Source: JAFAYN01 sp963733105 (GTDB lineage Bacteria > Gemmatimonadota > Gemmatimonadetes > Longimicrobiales > Longimicrobiaceae). Taken from it: a DNA stretch of 64,000 bases. Below the pieces are notes generated by a model, which saw nothing but the letters and a program-made list of their open reading frames with translations, was not told where the DNA came from and did no database searches. The translations under genes and the position numbers were made by a program. Positions within the stretch are counted from its first letter, which is position 1, and the number at the start of each line of letters is the position of its first letter. The DNA is taken from assembly GCA_963733105.1 (NCBI GenBank), contig CAVTCB010000023.1:434001-498000 (forward strand). Direction: 5' to 3'. This document shows, one piece after another, positions 18,079 to 27,959 of the stretch.

Positions 18079-19765
18079 ATGCCCGCCGACAAGCTGCGCG
18101 GCGAGATCGCCCGGGTGCTCCGGGGGATGGGGGTGGACGATCCGGGACCCATCGGGCTGGACCGGCCGCGCAACCCGGAGCACGGGGACTTCGCCAGCAA
18201 CGTCGCCATGGCCCTCGCCAAGCGGCTGGGGCGCCCCCCGCGGCAGGTGGCCGAGGAGATCGTGCAGCGCATGGACCGCGGCGCGGCGGGGGTGAGCGGG
18301 GCCGAGGTGGCGGGGCCGGGGTTCATCAACTTCCGCCTGGTGCAGGACTACCTCCACCAGGGGCTCGCCGAGATCCTGGCGAAGGACGCCGCCTACGGGC
18401 GCTCCGACGCCGGGCAGGGACAGCCGGTGGTGGTGGAGTTCGTCTCCGCCAACCCCACCGGACCGCTCCACATCGGCCACGGAAGGCAGGCCGCGCTGGG
18501 AGACGCCGTCTCCGAGCTGATGGCGTGGACCGGGTGGAAGGTGCACCGCGAGTACTACTACAACGACGCCGGGGAGCAGATCGGGAAGCTGGCCCGCAGC
18601 GTCTGGGCGCGCTACCAGCAGGCGTGCGGCCGCGACGTCCCCTTCCCGGAGGACGGCTACCACGGCGAGTACGTGACCGAGATCGCCCGCGCGCTGCAGG
18701 GCGAGGAGGGCGAGCGCTGGGCCGGCGACGACTCCCCCGAGGCCTTCGACGCCATGCGGCGCTTCGCCGTGGGGCGGCTGATGGGGGAGATCGAGCGCGA
18801 CCTGCACGAGTTCCGCGTCCGCTTCGACGAGTACTTCCTGGAGTCGTCGCTGTACACGGGGGGCGGGGTGGAGGACACCATCCGCCGGCTCCGCGCGACC
18901 GGGCTGGCCTACGACCTGGACGGCGCGACCTGGCTCCGCACCACGGAGTACGGGGACGACAAGGACCGGGTGATGGTCAAGAGCACCGGCCACCCCACCT
19001 ACTTCCTCCCCGACGTGGCCTACCACGTGTCCAAGTGGGAGCGGGGGTTCCACCGGGCCATCAACGTGCAGGGCGCCGACCACCACGGCACCATCGCGCG
19101 GGTGCGCGCCGGGGTGCAGGCGCTGGGGCTCCCCGCCGGCTACCCGGAGTACGTGCTGCACCAGATGGTGCTGGTGATGCGGGGCGGCCAGGAGGTCAAG
19201 TTCTCCAAGCGGGCCGGGGGGTACTCCACGCTCCGCGACCTGTACGAGGAGGCGGGCGTGGACGTGACGCGCTACTTCTTCCTGATGCGCCGCGCCCGAG
19301 TCGCAGCTCACCTTCGACCTGGACCTGGCGCTGGAGCAGTCCGACCGCAACCCGGTCTACAAGGTCCAGTACGCCCACGCCCGCATGTCCTCCATCTTCC
19401 GGCGCGCCGGGGTGGAGGCGGCGGAGATCGACGCCGCGGCCGCCGACCCGGGGCTCCTGGCGCACGACTCCGAGACCGGGCTGGTCAAGCTCCTCCTCCG
19501 CTTCCCGGAGGAGGTGGGCTCGGCGGCCGAGGGGCACGCGCCGCACGCCGTCTGCGCCTACCTGGAAGAGGTGGCGGGCGCCGTCAACTCGTGGTACCAC
19601 GCCGGGAACCTCGACCCCGCGCTGCGCGTGGTCGGCGTCCCCGAAGAGCTGTCCCGCGCGCGGCTGGTGCTGGCGCGCGCCGTCCAGATCGTCCTCCGCA
19701 ACGGGCTCGCCCTCCTCGGGATCACGGCTCCCGAGCGGATGGAGCGCGCCGAATCCGACACCTGA
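18079..19765 (+). CDS. argS: arginyl-tRNA synthetase (one frameshift near 19300)
   Basis: Class I arginyl-tRNA synthetase charging tRNA-Arg. The N-terminal Add1 domain is followed by the HIGH motif in NPTGPLHIGHGR near residue 134 and KFSKRAGGY as the KMSKS equivalent near 373. The frame breaks after YFFLMRR: observed GCCCGAG where GCCGAG is expected. One base removed at about 19300 restores ESQLTFDLDLALEQSDRNPV and the anticodon-binding domain through to TGA 19763-19765. With that correction the protein is 561 residues, normal for ArgS. As the gene is essential, I treat the shift as a consensus error. Confidence 0.9.
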
Positions 19766-19775
19766 TCCCCCATCC

Positions 19776-20709
19776 ATGTCACTTCTCGTCGTCGGCAGCG
19801 TGGCGCTCGACACCGTCGAGACGCCCTTCGGCCGCGCGGACGACGCCCTGGGCGGCTCCGCAACCTTCTTCTCCGCCGCGGCCTCCCTGCTTCTGCCCGG
19901 TGCAGCTCGTCGGCGTGGTCGGCGACGACTACCCCACGGAGGCGCTCGGCTTCCTCTCCGAGCGCGGGGTGGACCTCCGCGGGCTGGAGCAGGCGCAGGG
20001 CGAGAGCTTCCGCTGGTCGGGCGTCTACAGCTACGACCTGAACTCCCGCGAGACGCTGGAGACCCGCCTGGGCGTCTTCGCCGACTTCGCCCCCAAGATC
20101 CCCGGGGAGTTCCGCGACGCGGAGTGGGTGTTCCTGGGGAACATCGACCCGGAGCTGCAGCTCGAGGTGCTGGACCAGGTGCGCACGCCGAAGTTCGTGG
20201 CGTGCGACACCATGAACCTGTGGATCGACATCAAGCGCGACCGGCTCCTCGACCTGCTCGCGCGGGTGGACCTCCTCCTGGTCAACGACGCCGAGGCGCG
20301 GCAGCTCTCCGGCGACCACAACCTGGCCCGCGCCGCGCGGTGGATCCAGTCGCGCGGCCCGCGCTACCTGATCATCAAGAAGGGGGAGCACGGGGCCATC
20401 CTCTTCACCCCGCAACTCGGTGTTCTTCGCGCCGGGCTACCCGCTGGAGGAGGTGTTCGACCCCACCGGGGCGGGCGACTGCTTCGCGGGCGGGTTCATG
20501 GGGCACCTGGCCCAGTGCGGGCGCATGGAGGACGCCGACCTGCGCCGCGCCGTGATCTACGGCTCGGTGATGGGGTCGTTCGCCGTGCGAGCGCTTCTCG
20601 GTGGAGCGCCTCAAGGACCTCACCTCGGAGGAGGTGGAGGAGCGGGTGCGGCACTTCCGCGAGATGACCGTCCTTCGAGCTCCCGGTGGCCGCCGGCGCC
20701 GGTGTCTGA
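19776..20709 (+). CDS. PfkB/ribokinase-family sugar kinase (four frameshifts)
   Basis: ATG 19776 opens MSLLVVGSVALDTVETPFG, the usual ribokinase-family start, with the ALGGSATFFSAAA glycine block. The catalytic motif DPTGAGDCFAGGF is at 20459-20497 in another frame. Single extra bases near 19904, 20416, 20588 and 20671 must be removed to read one 309-residue protein ending ELPVAAGAGV; the length then divides by three. Substrate unknown: members phosphorylate ribose, adenosine, fructose-6-phosphate and others. The stop overlaps purM by eight bases. Position between argS and purM gives no clue to the substrate. Confidence 0.8.
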
Positions 20710-21739
20710 GACGGGGCTCTCCTACCGGGACGCCGGCGTCGACATCGACGCGGCGCACCGCGCCATGCGCGGGGTGGCGGAGCTGGTGCGCTCCACGGCC
20801 ACCCCGGACACCCTCTCGGAGCTGGGCTCCTTCGGCGGGCTGTACCGGGTGCCGGGGGACGTGCGGCAGCCCCGTGCTGGTGGCCAGCACGGACGGGGTG
20901 GGGACCAAGCTGAAGATCGCCTTCCTGGCCGGCCGGCACGGCACGGTGGGGGAGGACCTGGTGAACCACTGCGTCAACGACATCCTGGTGCAGGGCGCCC
21001 GCCCCCTCTTCTTCCTGGACTACGTGGGGGTGGGGAAGCTGGAGCCGGGGACGGTGGAGGCGGTGGTGGAGGGGGTGGCCCGCGGGTGCCGCGCCAACGG
21101 GTGCGCGCTCCTGGGCGGGGAGACGGCGGAGATGCCGGACTTCTACGCCGCGGGGGAGTACGACATCGCCGGGACCATCGTGGGGATCGTGGACGAGGAG
21201 CGGGTCCTGGACGGCCGCGCCGTCCGCGCCGGGGACGCCCTGGTGGCGCTCGCCTCCTCCGGGCTGCACACCAACGGCTACTCCCTGGCCCGGCGGATCG
21301 TCTTCGAGCGGATGGGGCTCGACGGTGGACGACCCCTTCCCGGGCGAGGACGGGAGCGTGGCCGACGTGCTGCTGCGCGTGCACCGCTCCTACCTCCGGC
21401 CGCTCCGCCCCCTGCTGGAGCGCGGCGAGATCCGCGGGCTGGCGCACGTCACGGGCGGCGGGCTCGTCGACAACGTGCCGCGCGTCCTCCCGGAGGGGGT
21501 GGACGCGCGCTTCGACCTGTCCTCCTGGGACGGTACCGGAGCTCTTCCGCGTCCTCCAGCGGGAGGGCGGGGTGGAGCGGGACGAGATGTTCCGCGCCTT
21601 CAACATGGGGGTGGGGATGGTGGCCGTGGTCGCGGCGGACGCCGCGGACGGCGTGGTGCGGGAGCTGAACGGAGCCGGGGAGACCGCCTGGATCGCCGGC
21701 GAGGTGGTGCCGGGAGACCGCCGGGTCGTCCTGGCCTGA
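20702..21739 (+). CDS. purM: phosphoribosylformylglycinamidine cyclo-ligase (three frameshifts)
   Basis: AIR synthetase of purine biosynthesis, ATP-dependent ring closure of FGAM. Landmarks in order: SYRDAGVDIDAAHRAM, VLVASTDGVGTKLKIA, NDILVQGARPLFFLDY, LLGGETAEMPDFY, SSGLHTNGYSLAR, HVTGGGLVDNVPRVLP, and FNMGVGMV. Extra bases near 20872, 21324 and 21533 interrupt the frame; removing them gives 344 residues, the normal length. GTG 20702 overlaps the kinase stop. A complete set of landmarks argues against real decay. Confidence 0.9.
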   Translation: MSETGLSYRDAGVDIDAAHRAMRGVAELVRSTATPDTLSELGSFGGLYRVPGDVRQPRAGGQHGRGGDQAEDRLPGRPARHGGGGPGEPLRQRHPGAGRPPPLLPGLRGGGEAGAGDGGGGGGGGGPRVPRQRVRAPGRGDGGDAGLLRRGGVRHRRDHRGDRGRGAGPGRPRRPRRGRPGGARLLRAAHQRLLPGPADRLRADGARRWTTPSRARTGAWPTCCCACTAPTSGRSAPCWSAARSAGWRTSRAAGSSTTCRASSRRGWTRASTCPPGTVPELFRVLQREGGVERDEMFRAFNMGVGMVAVVAADAADGVVRELNGAGETAWIAGEVVPGDRRVVLA

Positions 21740-21760
21740 CGAGGAGGGGAAGGGAAGACG

Positions 21761-22852
21761 ATGACGACGACGAAGCGGATCGGAATGGTCCTGGCCGGGG
21801 TGGCGCTCGCAGCCGCGCCGGCCCTTTCGCAGGGGCTGGCCGCCCCGTGCGGCGACCCGCGCGTCCCCGCCGGGGCGCGGGAGAACTGCGTGGTCGTGGC
21901 GCAGGCGGTGGAGTCGGCGCAGCCGCAGCTCGGCATCCTGCTGGCGGGCGGCAACCCCACCCTGGGCACGGCCAGCACCGGCGGCATCCGCCTGGGAGTG
22001 CTCCCGCGCGTGAGCGCCTCGGCCAAGGCCAACCTGGTGTTCATCCGCCTCCCGGACATCCTGGCGGAAAGCGCCGGGGGCGCCGTGCAGCGGCTCAACG
22101 ACGCCACGGGAATCCCGGCGCCCGCGCTCTCGGGAACCGTCTCCCTGGGCGTCTTCCCGGGGGTGAGCGTCGCTCCCACCATCGGGGGGATCGGCGCCGT
22201 GGACCTGCTGGGGAGCGCCACCTGGCTCCCGCTGGCGACCTTCGACACCGAGGGCTTCAGCGCGGGGAGCGTCCCCGACTTCGCCTACGGGATCGGGGCG
22301 CGCGTCGGGATCCTGCGCGAGTCGTTCACCATGCCGGGGATCTCCGTCTCGCTGATGTACCGGAAGCTGGACGAGCTGTCCTACGGCGACGTGTGCGAGC
22401 GCCCCGCGCCGGTGCTGCAGCCCGCGGAGGGGGACGGCTACACCGCCGAGGGCGGCTTCTGCACCGTCGACGGCGACCCCGGCGAGTTCCGGCTCGACCT
22501 GACCGACTGGAGCACCCGCGCCGCCGTCAGCAAGCGGCTCTTCGGCCTGGGCCTCACGGCGGGAGTGGGGTACGACCGCTTCGCGAGCGACGTGGGCTTC
22601 GGGCTCCGCACCCCGTGCCTCTCGGCGGGCGCCCAGGGATGCTACGCCCGCTTCTCCGACCTGGAGGTCGACGCCGACCGCTGGTCGGGGTTCGTGGACG
22701 GCTCCTTCACCGCGCTCTTCGCCACGCTGGCCGTGGAGCTGGGGTGGCTGCAGGGGACCGAGCCGCTCCCCGCCTTCGACGAGCTGGCGAGCGACTTCGA
22801 CCCGAAGAAGGGTACCTTCTTCGGGAGCGTCGGCGTCCGGCTCGCGCTGTAG
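21761..22852 (+). CDS. outer-membrane beta-barrel-like secreted protein
   Basis: A 363-residue protein with a signal peptide (RIGMVLAGVALAAAPALS, cleavage near SQG). The body has alternating polar/hydrophobic segments ending FFGSVGVRLAL, resembling an outer-membrane barrel. Four cysteines occur as two likely pairs (APCGD/RENCVV near the N-terminus; VCERP/GFCTV and TPCLS/QGCYA later). AGGAGGGGAAGGGAAG precedes ATG 21761. It is intact although genes on both sides are frame-broken. Function unknown; it sits between purM and ribD with two bases before ribD. Confidence 0.65.
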   Translation: MTTTKRIGMVLAGVALAAAPALSQGLAAPCGDPRVPAGARENCVVVAQAVESAQPQLGILLAGGNPTLGTASTGGIRLGVLPRVSASAKANLVFIRLPDILAESAGGAVQRLNDATGIPAPALSGTVSLGVFPGVSVAPTIGGIGAVDLLGSATWLPLATFDTEGFSAGSVPDFAYGIGARVGILRESFTMPGISVSLMYRKLDELSYGDVCERPAPVLQPAEGDGYTAEGGFCTVDGDPGEFRLDLTDWSTRAAVSKRLFGLGLTAGVGYDRFASDVGFGLRTPCLSAGAQGCYARFSDLEVDADRWSGFVDGSFTALFATLAVELGWLQGTEPLPAFDELASDFDPKKGTFFGSVGVRLAL

Positions 22853-22853
22853 C

Positions 22854-23933
22854 GTGTCCGACGCGGAGTGGATGCGACGGGCGCTCGCGCTCGCCGCGGG
22901 GGGGTGGGGGCGGGTTGCGCCCAACCCGCTGGTGGGGGCCGTCGTGGTCCGCGACGGACGGTCCGTCGGCGAGGGGTTCCACGCGGAGTACGGGCGCCCC
23001 CACGCCGAGGTGGAAGCGCTCCGCGCCGCCGGCGAGGCCGCCCGCGGGAGCACCCTGTACGTGACGCTGGAGCCCTGCGCCCACACGGGGAAGACGCCGC
23101 CGTGCACCGACGCGATCCTCGCGGCCGGCGTGCGGCGCGTCGTCTTCGCGGCCTCCGACCCCAACCCGAAGGCCGCGGGCGGGGGCGAGGTGCTCCGCGC
23201 CGCGGGGGTGGAGGTGGCGGCGGGAGTGGAGGAGCGCGCCGCGCTGGACCTGAACGGCGCCTTCTTCCACGCGCACGCCCCCGCGGGCGCCGAGCGCCCC
23301 TGGACCGAGCTCAAGCTGGCGCTCTCGCTGGACGGCCGGGTAGCCGACCGCGAGGGGCGCTCCGCCTGGATCACCGGGGAGGCCGCCCGCGCCGAGGTGC
23401 ACCGGATGCGCGCCGGGTTCGACGCCGTGGCGGTGGGGATCGGGACGGCGCTCGCCGACGACCCGAAGCTGACCGTCCGCGGCCCCGCGGAGCCGCGCGT
23501 CCCCCCCGCGCGGGTGGTCTTCGACCGCCGCCTCCGCCTCCCCCGCGACGGGTACCTGGCGCGGACCGCGCGCGAGGCCCCGGTGGTGGTGGTGGGCGCC
23601 GGGGACGCCCCCGCGGAGCGCCGCGAGGCGCTGGAAGCGCTCGGCGTGCGCGTCCTCCTGGCCGACGGGCTGCGGGCGGGGCTGCGCGCCCTCCGCGAAG
23701 CGGGGATCGCCTCGCTCCTCTGCGAGGGGGGCGCGCTCCTGACCGGGTCGCTCCTGGAGGCGGGGCTGGTGGACCGGCTGCAGCTCTTCTACGCCCCGCT
23801 CCTCCTGGGCCCCGAGGCCGAGAGCCCCTTCGGGCGGCTGGACAGCCCCCCCATCGGCGAGGCGCCGCGCTGGCGGCACCTGCGCACGGAGGCGTTCGGG
23901 CCCGACACCCTGGTCACCCTGGCGCGGGAGTAG
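22854..23933 (+). CDS. ribD: bifunctional riboflavin deaminase/reductase
   Basis: A 359-residue RibD. The N-terminal deaminase has the zinc ligands in GRPHAEVEAL and EPCAHTGKTPPCTDAI; the C-terminal reductase contains KLALSLDGRVADREG, SAWITGEAAR, and CEGGALLTGSLLEAGLVD. It performs the second and third steps of riboflavin synthesis from GTP. GTG 22854 follows the barrel-protein stop by one base. The gene is intact and begins the order ribD-ribE-ribBA-ribH, the classic riboflavin operon order. Confidence 0.93.
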   Translation: MSDAEWMRRALALAAGGWGRVAPNPLVGAVVVRDGRSVGEGFHAEYGRPHAEVEALRAAGEAARGSTLYVTLEPCAHTGKTPPCTDAILAAGVRRVVFAASDPNPKAAGGGEVLRAAGVEVAAGVEERAALDLNGAFFHAHAPAGAERPWTELKLALSLDGRVADREGRSAWITGEAARAEVHRMRAGFDAVAVGIGTALADDPKLTVRGPAEPRVPPARVVFDRRLRLPRDGYLARTAREAPVVVVGAGDAPAERREALEALGVRVLLADGLRAGLRALREAGIASLLCEGGALLTGSLLEAGLVDRLQLFYAPLLLGPEAESPFGRLDSPPIGEAPRWRHLRTEAFGPDTLVTLARE

Positions 23934-23936
23934 GCG

Positions 23937-24561
23937 GTGTTCACCGGGATCGTGGAAGAGGTGGGGACCGTGGACGCGGTCCGCGCCGGCGGGAAATGGC
24001 GTGGAGATCGACATCCACGCGAGGAAGGTCCTGGAGGGGATCGCCCACGGGGACAGCATCGCCGTGGACGGCGTCTGCCTGACGGCCGTGTCGTTCACGG
24101 AGGACTCCTACACCGTCCAGGCGGTCGCCACCACGCTGGAGCGGACCACGCTGGGCGATCTCGCGCCGGGGCGGAGGGTGAACCTGGAGCGCGCCGTGGC
24201 GCTGGGGACCCGGCTGGGAGGGCACCTGGTGCAGGGGCACGTGGACGGCGTGGGGGAGGTCCTCTCCGTGGTCCCGCGCGACGAGCTGGTGCTGGTGGAC
24301 TTCACCCTCCCGGAGGAGGTGGACGAGGTCACCATCCTGCACGGCTCCATCACCGTGGACGGCGTCAGCCTCACGGTGAACGCCCTTCCCGCGCCCGGAA
24401 CGGCCCAGGTGTCCATCATCCCCTACACCCGGGAGCACACCACCTTCGCCGGCCTGCGGCCGGGCGCGCGGGTGAACCTGGAGGGGGACCTGATCGGGAA
24501 GTACGTGCGGCGGCTGGCGCGGCGCCCCGCGCCGGACCTCCCGGGCGCAGCGGGGTACTAG
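23937..24561 (+). CDS. ribE: riboflavin synthase alpha chain (one frameshift)
   Basis: Riboflavin synthase, dismutation of two lumazines. It starts at GTG 23937 (MFTGIVEEVGTVDAV). One extra base near 23995 moves the frame, after which VEIDIHARKVLEGIAHGDSIAVDGVCL begins the first barrel and HGSITVDGVSLTVN the second. The two tandem lumazine-binding barrels and the closing NLEGDLIGKYVRRL are all present. Corrected length is 207 residues, as expected. The gene is three bases downstream of ribD. Confidence 0.9.
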
Positions 24562-24571
24562 GGGGTACTAG

Positions 24572-24615
24572 AAAGAAGCCGCCGGGGGACCTATCTTCCC
24601 GGCGGCGACTTCTTT
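24572..24615 (+). promoter_or_regulatory. long hairpin in the ribE-ribBA gap
   Basis: CCGCCGGG (24579-24586) pairs with CCCGGCGG (24598-24605), and after a three-base bulge GAAGAAA-side bases 24572-24578 pair with 24609-24615, giving 15 bp in total. It sits 11 bases after the ribE stop and 18 before the ribBA start, with TATCTT (24592-24597) in the loop. It could attenuate or protect the operon mRNA. No FMN-riboswitch sequence is recognisable here. Confidence 0.5.
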
Positions 24616-24632
24616 ATCAGCCGTGACGAGCC

Positions 24633-25843
24633 ATGCCATTCGACCGCGTCGAAGACGCTATACAGGACATCCGCGACGGGAAGATGGTGATCGTCGCGGA
24701 CGACGAGGACCGCGAGAACGAGGGCGACCTCGTCTGCGCCGCCTCCGCCGTCACGCCGGAGATCATCAACTTCATGGCGATGCACGGCCGCGGGCTCATC
24801 TGCCTGGCGCTCACCAGCGAGCGCGCGGACGAGCTGGACCTGCGCCCCATGAGCGAGTTCAACACCGAGGCGCAGGGGACGGCCTTCACCGTGTCGGTGG
24901 ACGCCGCGGCCAAGTACGGGGTGACCACGGGGATCAGCGCCTGGGACCGGGCCAAGACCATCGAGGTGTGCCTGGACCCGGACGCGAAGCCCGCCGACCT
25001 GCGCCGCCCCGGCCACGTCTTCCCCCTGCGCGCGCGCCCGGGCGGCGTGCTGCGCCGCGTGGGGCAGACCGAGGCCTCGGTGGACCTCGCGCGCCTGGCC
25101 GGGCTCCCCCCCGCGGGCGTGATCTGCGAGATCCTGAACGACGACGGCACCATGGCGCGCCGCCCGGAGCTGGAGGTGTTCGCCCGGCGAGCACGGCCTC
25201 CGCTTCATCACCGTGGCGCAGATCGTCGCGTACCGGCTCCAGCGCGAGCGGCTGGTGCGCGCGCGAGGCGGAGGCCAACATCCCCACCCCGCGCGGCGAC
25301 TGGCGGATCATCGCCTACCGCAACGAGGTGGACCAGCTCGAGCACGTGGCCATGGTCAAGGGCGACGTGGAGGACCGGGAGGGGTGACTGGTGCGCATGC
25401 ACTCGGAGTGCCTCACGGGGGACGTGTTCCACTCCCTGCGCTGCGACTGCGGCGAGCAGCTGGACGCCGCCATGCGGGCACATCGAGGAGGAGGGCGCCG
25501 GCGTGATCGTCTACCTGCGGCAGGAGGGGCGGGGGATCGGGCTGGTGCACAAGCTGCGCGCGTACGCCCTGCAGGACGAGGGGATGGACACGGTGCGAGG
25601 CCAACGAGGCGCTGGGCTTCCAGCCCGACCTGCGCGACTACGGCATCGGCGCGCAGATCCTGCTCGACCTGGGGCTCTCCTCCATCCGCATCCTGACCAA
25701 CAACCCCAAGAAGATCGTGGGGCTGGACGGGTACGGGCTCTCGGTCGAGGAGCAGGTTCCCCTGCGCGTGGCACCGAACCCGCACAACCGGGCGTACCTG
25801 CGACACCAAGCGCGACAAGCTGGGCCACCTCCTCCCCGCCTGA
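24633..25843 (+). CDS. ribBA: bifunctional DHBP synthase / GTP cyclohydrolase II (multiple frame breaks)
   Basis: The RibB half reads intact at first: VADDEDRENEGDLVCAA, LTSERADELDL, GHVFPLRARPGGVLRR. The RibA half carries HSECLTGDVFHSLRCDCGEQ (zinc site), LRQEGRGIGLV, and LTNNPKKIVGLDGYG. Extra bases near 25189, 25262, 25480, 25599 and 25801 and an in-frame TGA at 25387 interrupt it. Taking out the five bases leaves 402 codons, the normal size. It makes the two starting materials of riboflavin. At least two insertions are a C placed between a G-ending codon and GAG. Confidence 0.85.
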
Positions 25844-25873
25844 GGGCGGGGAGCGGCCGAACACGGAGCGAGG

Positions 25874-26368
25874 ATGATCAGAGCACACGGGGATGCTGCG
25901 GCGGGGACGGGCGGCGGTTCGGGATCGTCGTCAGGCGCTTCAACGACCTGGTGACCCGGCAGCTCCTGGCGGGGGCGCGCGACTGCCTGGTGCGCCACGG
26001 GGTGTCGGACGACGCCATCGAGGCGGTGTGGGTCCCGGGCGCGTGGGAGATCCCCGGCGCGCTCCGCCGACTCGCGCGCGCGCGGGCGCTTCGACGCGCT
26101 GATCGCGCTGGGCTGCCGTGATCCGCGGGGCGACGCCGCACTTCGACTACGTGGCCGGGCAGGCCGCCGCCGGCGTCGCCGCCGTGGGCGGCCGAGGCGG
26201 ACGTCCCGGTCGTGTTCGGGGTGCTCACCACGGACAGCATCGAGCAGGCGATCGAGCGGGCGGGGACCAAGGCCGGGAACAAGGGGTGGGACGCGGCGCT
26301 CGCCGCCCTGGAGATGGCCGACCTGTACGCGCGCCTGGACGGGGAGGGGCCGGGTGCGGATCGCGTAG
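25874..26368 (+). CDS. ribH: 6,7-dimethyl-8-ribityllumazine synthase (frame-broken; ends approximate)
   Basis: Lumazine synthase signature blocks are all found, spread over frames: RFGIVV then FNDLVTRQLLAGA, VWVPGAWEIPGAL, ALGC with VIRGATPHFDYV, and TTDSIEQAIERAGTKAGNKG. One base seems missing near 25905 and extras occur near 26078, 26116 and 26189. ATG 25874 after GGAGCGAGG is the likely start. The stop cannot be fixed; TAG 26366-26368 lies in a neighbouring frame and overlaps the start of nusB. It condenses the RibB and RibD products. Confidence 0.8.
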
Positions 26369-26815
26369 CCGGGCGCGCGGCCTGGGCGCTCCAGGCGCTC
26401 TACGCCTGGGAGCACGCGCGGCGCCGACGCCGGAGGCCGCGGTGCGCACCCTGCTCAGGACCTGTTCGCGCAACCTCCGCGTCTCGCCGCAGAACCGCCC
26501 CTACGCCGAGGTGCTGGTCCGCCTGGTGGGGGTCAACCTGCAGCGGATCGACCGCTCCATCGAGGACGCGCTCACCAACTGGCGCCTGGAGCGGCTCTCG
26601 GTGATCGACCGCAACGTGCTGCGCCTGGGCGTGGCCGAGATGCTCTTCGTGGACGACGTCCCCCCGCGGCTCACCATCCGCGAGATGGTGCGCCTGGCGG
26701 AGAAGTACGGCACGCACGAGAGCCCCCGCTTCGTGAACGGCGTGCTCGACGCCGTGATGCGCGTGGTGGCGCCCGGGAGGCTTCGGCGCCGGGAGAGGGC
26801 GCGGACGCGCGGTGA
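26354..26815 (+). CDS. nusB: transcription antitermination factor NusB (frame-broken; ends approximate)
   Basis: NusB, an RNA-binding helical protein that joins NusE in rRNA antitermination. Recognisable parts: AWALQALYAWE at 26378-26410 in one frame, then EAAVRTLLRTCSRNL, YAEVLVRLVGVNLQRID, NWRLERLSVIDRNVLRLGVAEML, and ESPRFVNGVLDAVMR in another. GTG 26354 (V-R-I-A) is the likely start, overlapping ribH. Several indels lie in the first 20 codons. The ribH-nusB order is common in bacteria, which supports the call. The stop is probably TGA 26813-26815. Confidence 0.75.
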
Positions 26816-27943
26816 AGCTCCTGGTCGTCAACTGGCAGGACCGGCCAACCCGCAGTCGGGCGGCGCCGAGATCCACCTCCACGAGATCTTCGGGCGGCTC
26901 GCCGCGCGCGGGCACCAGGTGACGCTGCCTGGCCTCCGGGTGGAAGGGCGCGCCGCAGCGGGAGCGGCTGGACGGGATGCGAGGTCCACCGGGTCGGGGG
27001 GCGCCACACCTTCAACGCCCGCGCGCCCGGCGTACTACCGCCGGCACCTGGCCGCGGGAGCGCTTCGACGTGGTGGTGGAGGACGCTGAACAAGGTCCCC
27101 CTCTTCACCCCGCTCTGGGCGGGGCGGCCGTGCGTCCTCCTGGTGCACCACCTGTTCGGCGCGACGGCGTTCCGGGAGGCCTCGGTCCCGGTCGCGGCGG
27201 CCACCTGGCTCCTGGAGCGCCCCATCGGCCGGGTGTACCGCGGCCGCCCGGCGCAGGCCATCTCGCGAGAGCACCGCGGACGACCTGGTGGAGCGCGGGC
27301 TGCACCCCTCCGACCTCCGGGTGATCTACCCGGCGTGGACCTGGGCTTCTACACGCCCGACCCGGCGGTCCCGCGCGCGGCCGAGCCCACCTTTCTGTAC
27401 CTGGGGCGGCTGCGCCGGTACAAGGGCGTGCGAGCCGGTCATCCGCGCCGTGGCCGCGCTGCGCGACCGGGGCGACGCGGGTCCGCCTGCGGGTGGGCGG
27501 GAAGGGGCGAGTACGAGCCCGAGCTGCGCCGGCTGGCCGCGGAGCTCCGCGTGGAGGACCGGGTGAAGTTCCAGGGCTTCGTGAGCGAGGAGCGGAAGCG
27601 GGAGCTGTTCCGGACCGCGTGGGCCAACGTCTTCCCCTCGCCCAAGGAGGGGTGGGGGATCACCAACGTGGAGGCCGCCGCCTGCGGCACCCCCACGGTG
27701 GCGAGCGACGCCCCCGGGCTGCGCGAGTCGGTGATGGACGGGCGGACCGGCGTCCTGGTCCCCCACGGGAGCGTGGAGGCGCTGGCCGACGCCCTGGGAG
27801 GGCTGGCCGCGGCGCCGGAGCGGGTGGCGGAGCTGGGGCGCGCGGCGCTCGACTTCGCGCAGGGCTTCACCTGGGACCGCACGGCCGACGAGACCGAGGC
27901 TCACCTCCTCTCCGTGGCCGCCGACACCGAAGGAGCGGAATGA
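26812..27943 (+). CDS. family-4-type glycosyltransferase (about eleven indels)
   Basis: GTG 26812 opens KLLVVNWQDR, then ANPQSGGAEIHLHEIFGRLA, the nucleotide-binding start of GT-B glycosyltransferases. The donor-binding half is well preserved: YLGRLRRYKGV, the FQGFVSEERKRELFRTAW block, and KEGWGITNVEAAACGTP containing the EX7E-type motif. Nine single-base insertions and two deletions are needed to read one 374-residue protein; the corrected length divides by three. It is the densest indel spot in the window. Acceptor unknown; cell-envelope glycan or glycolipid is likely for the family. Confidence 0.75.
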
Positions 27944-27959
27944 ACCGAGCCCGTACCCG

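Noticed and set aside
22640..22860. FMN riboswitch before ribD
   Set aside because: The region is coding for the barrel protein up to one base before ribD; no RFN-element motifs were seen.
25387..25389. Selenocysteine or readthrough at the in-frame TGA of ribBA
   Set aside because: No family precedent, no recoding element visible, and the codon lies inside the indel-rich segment, so a base error or paired indels is more likely.
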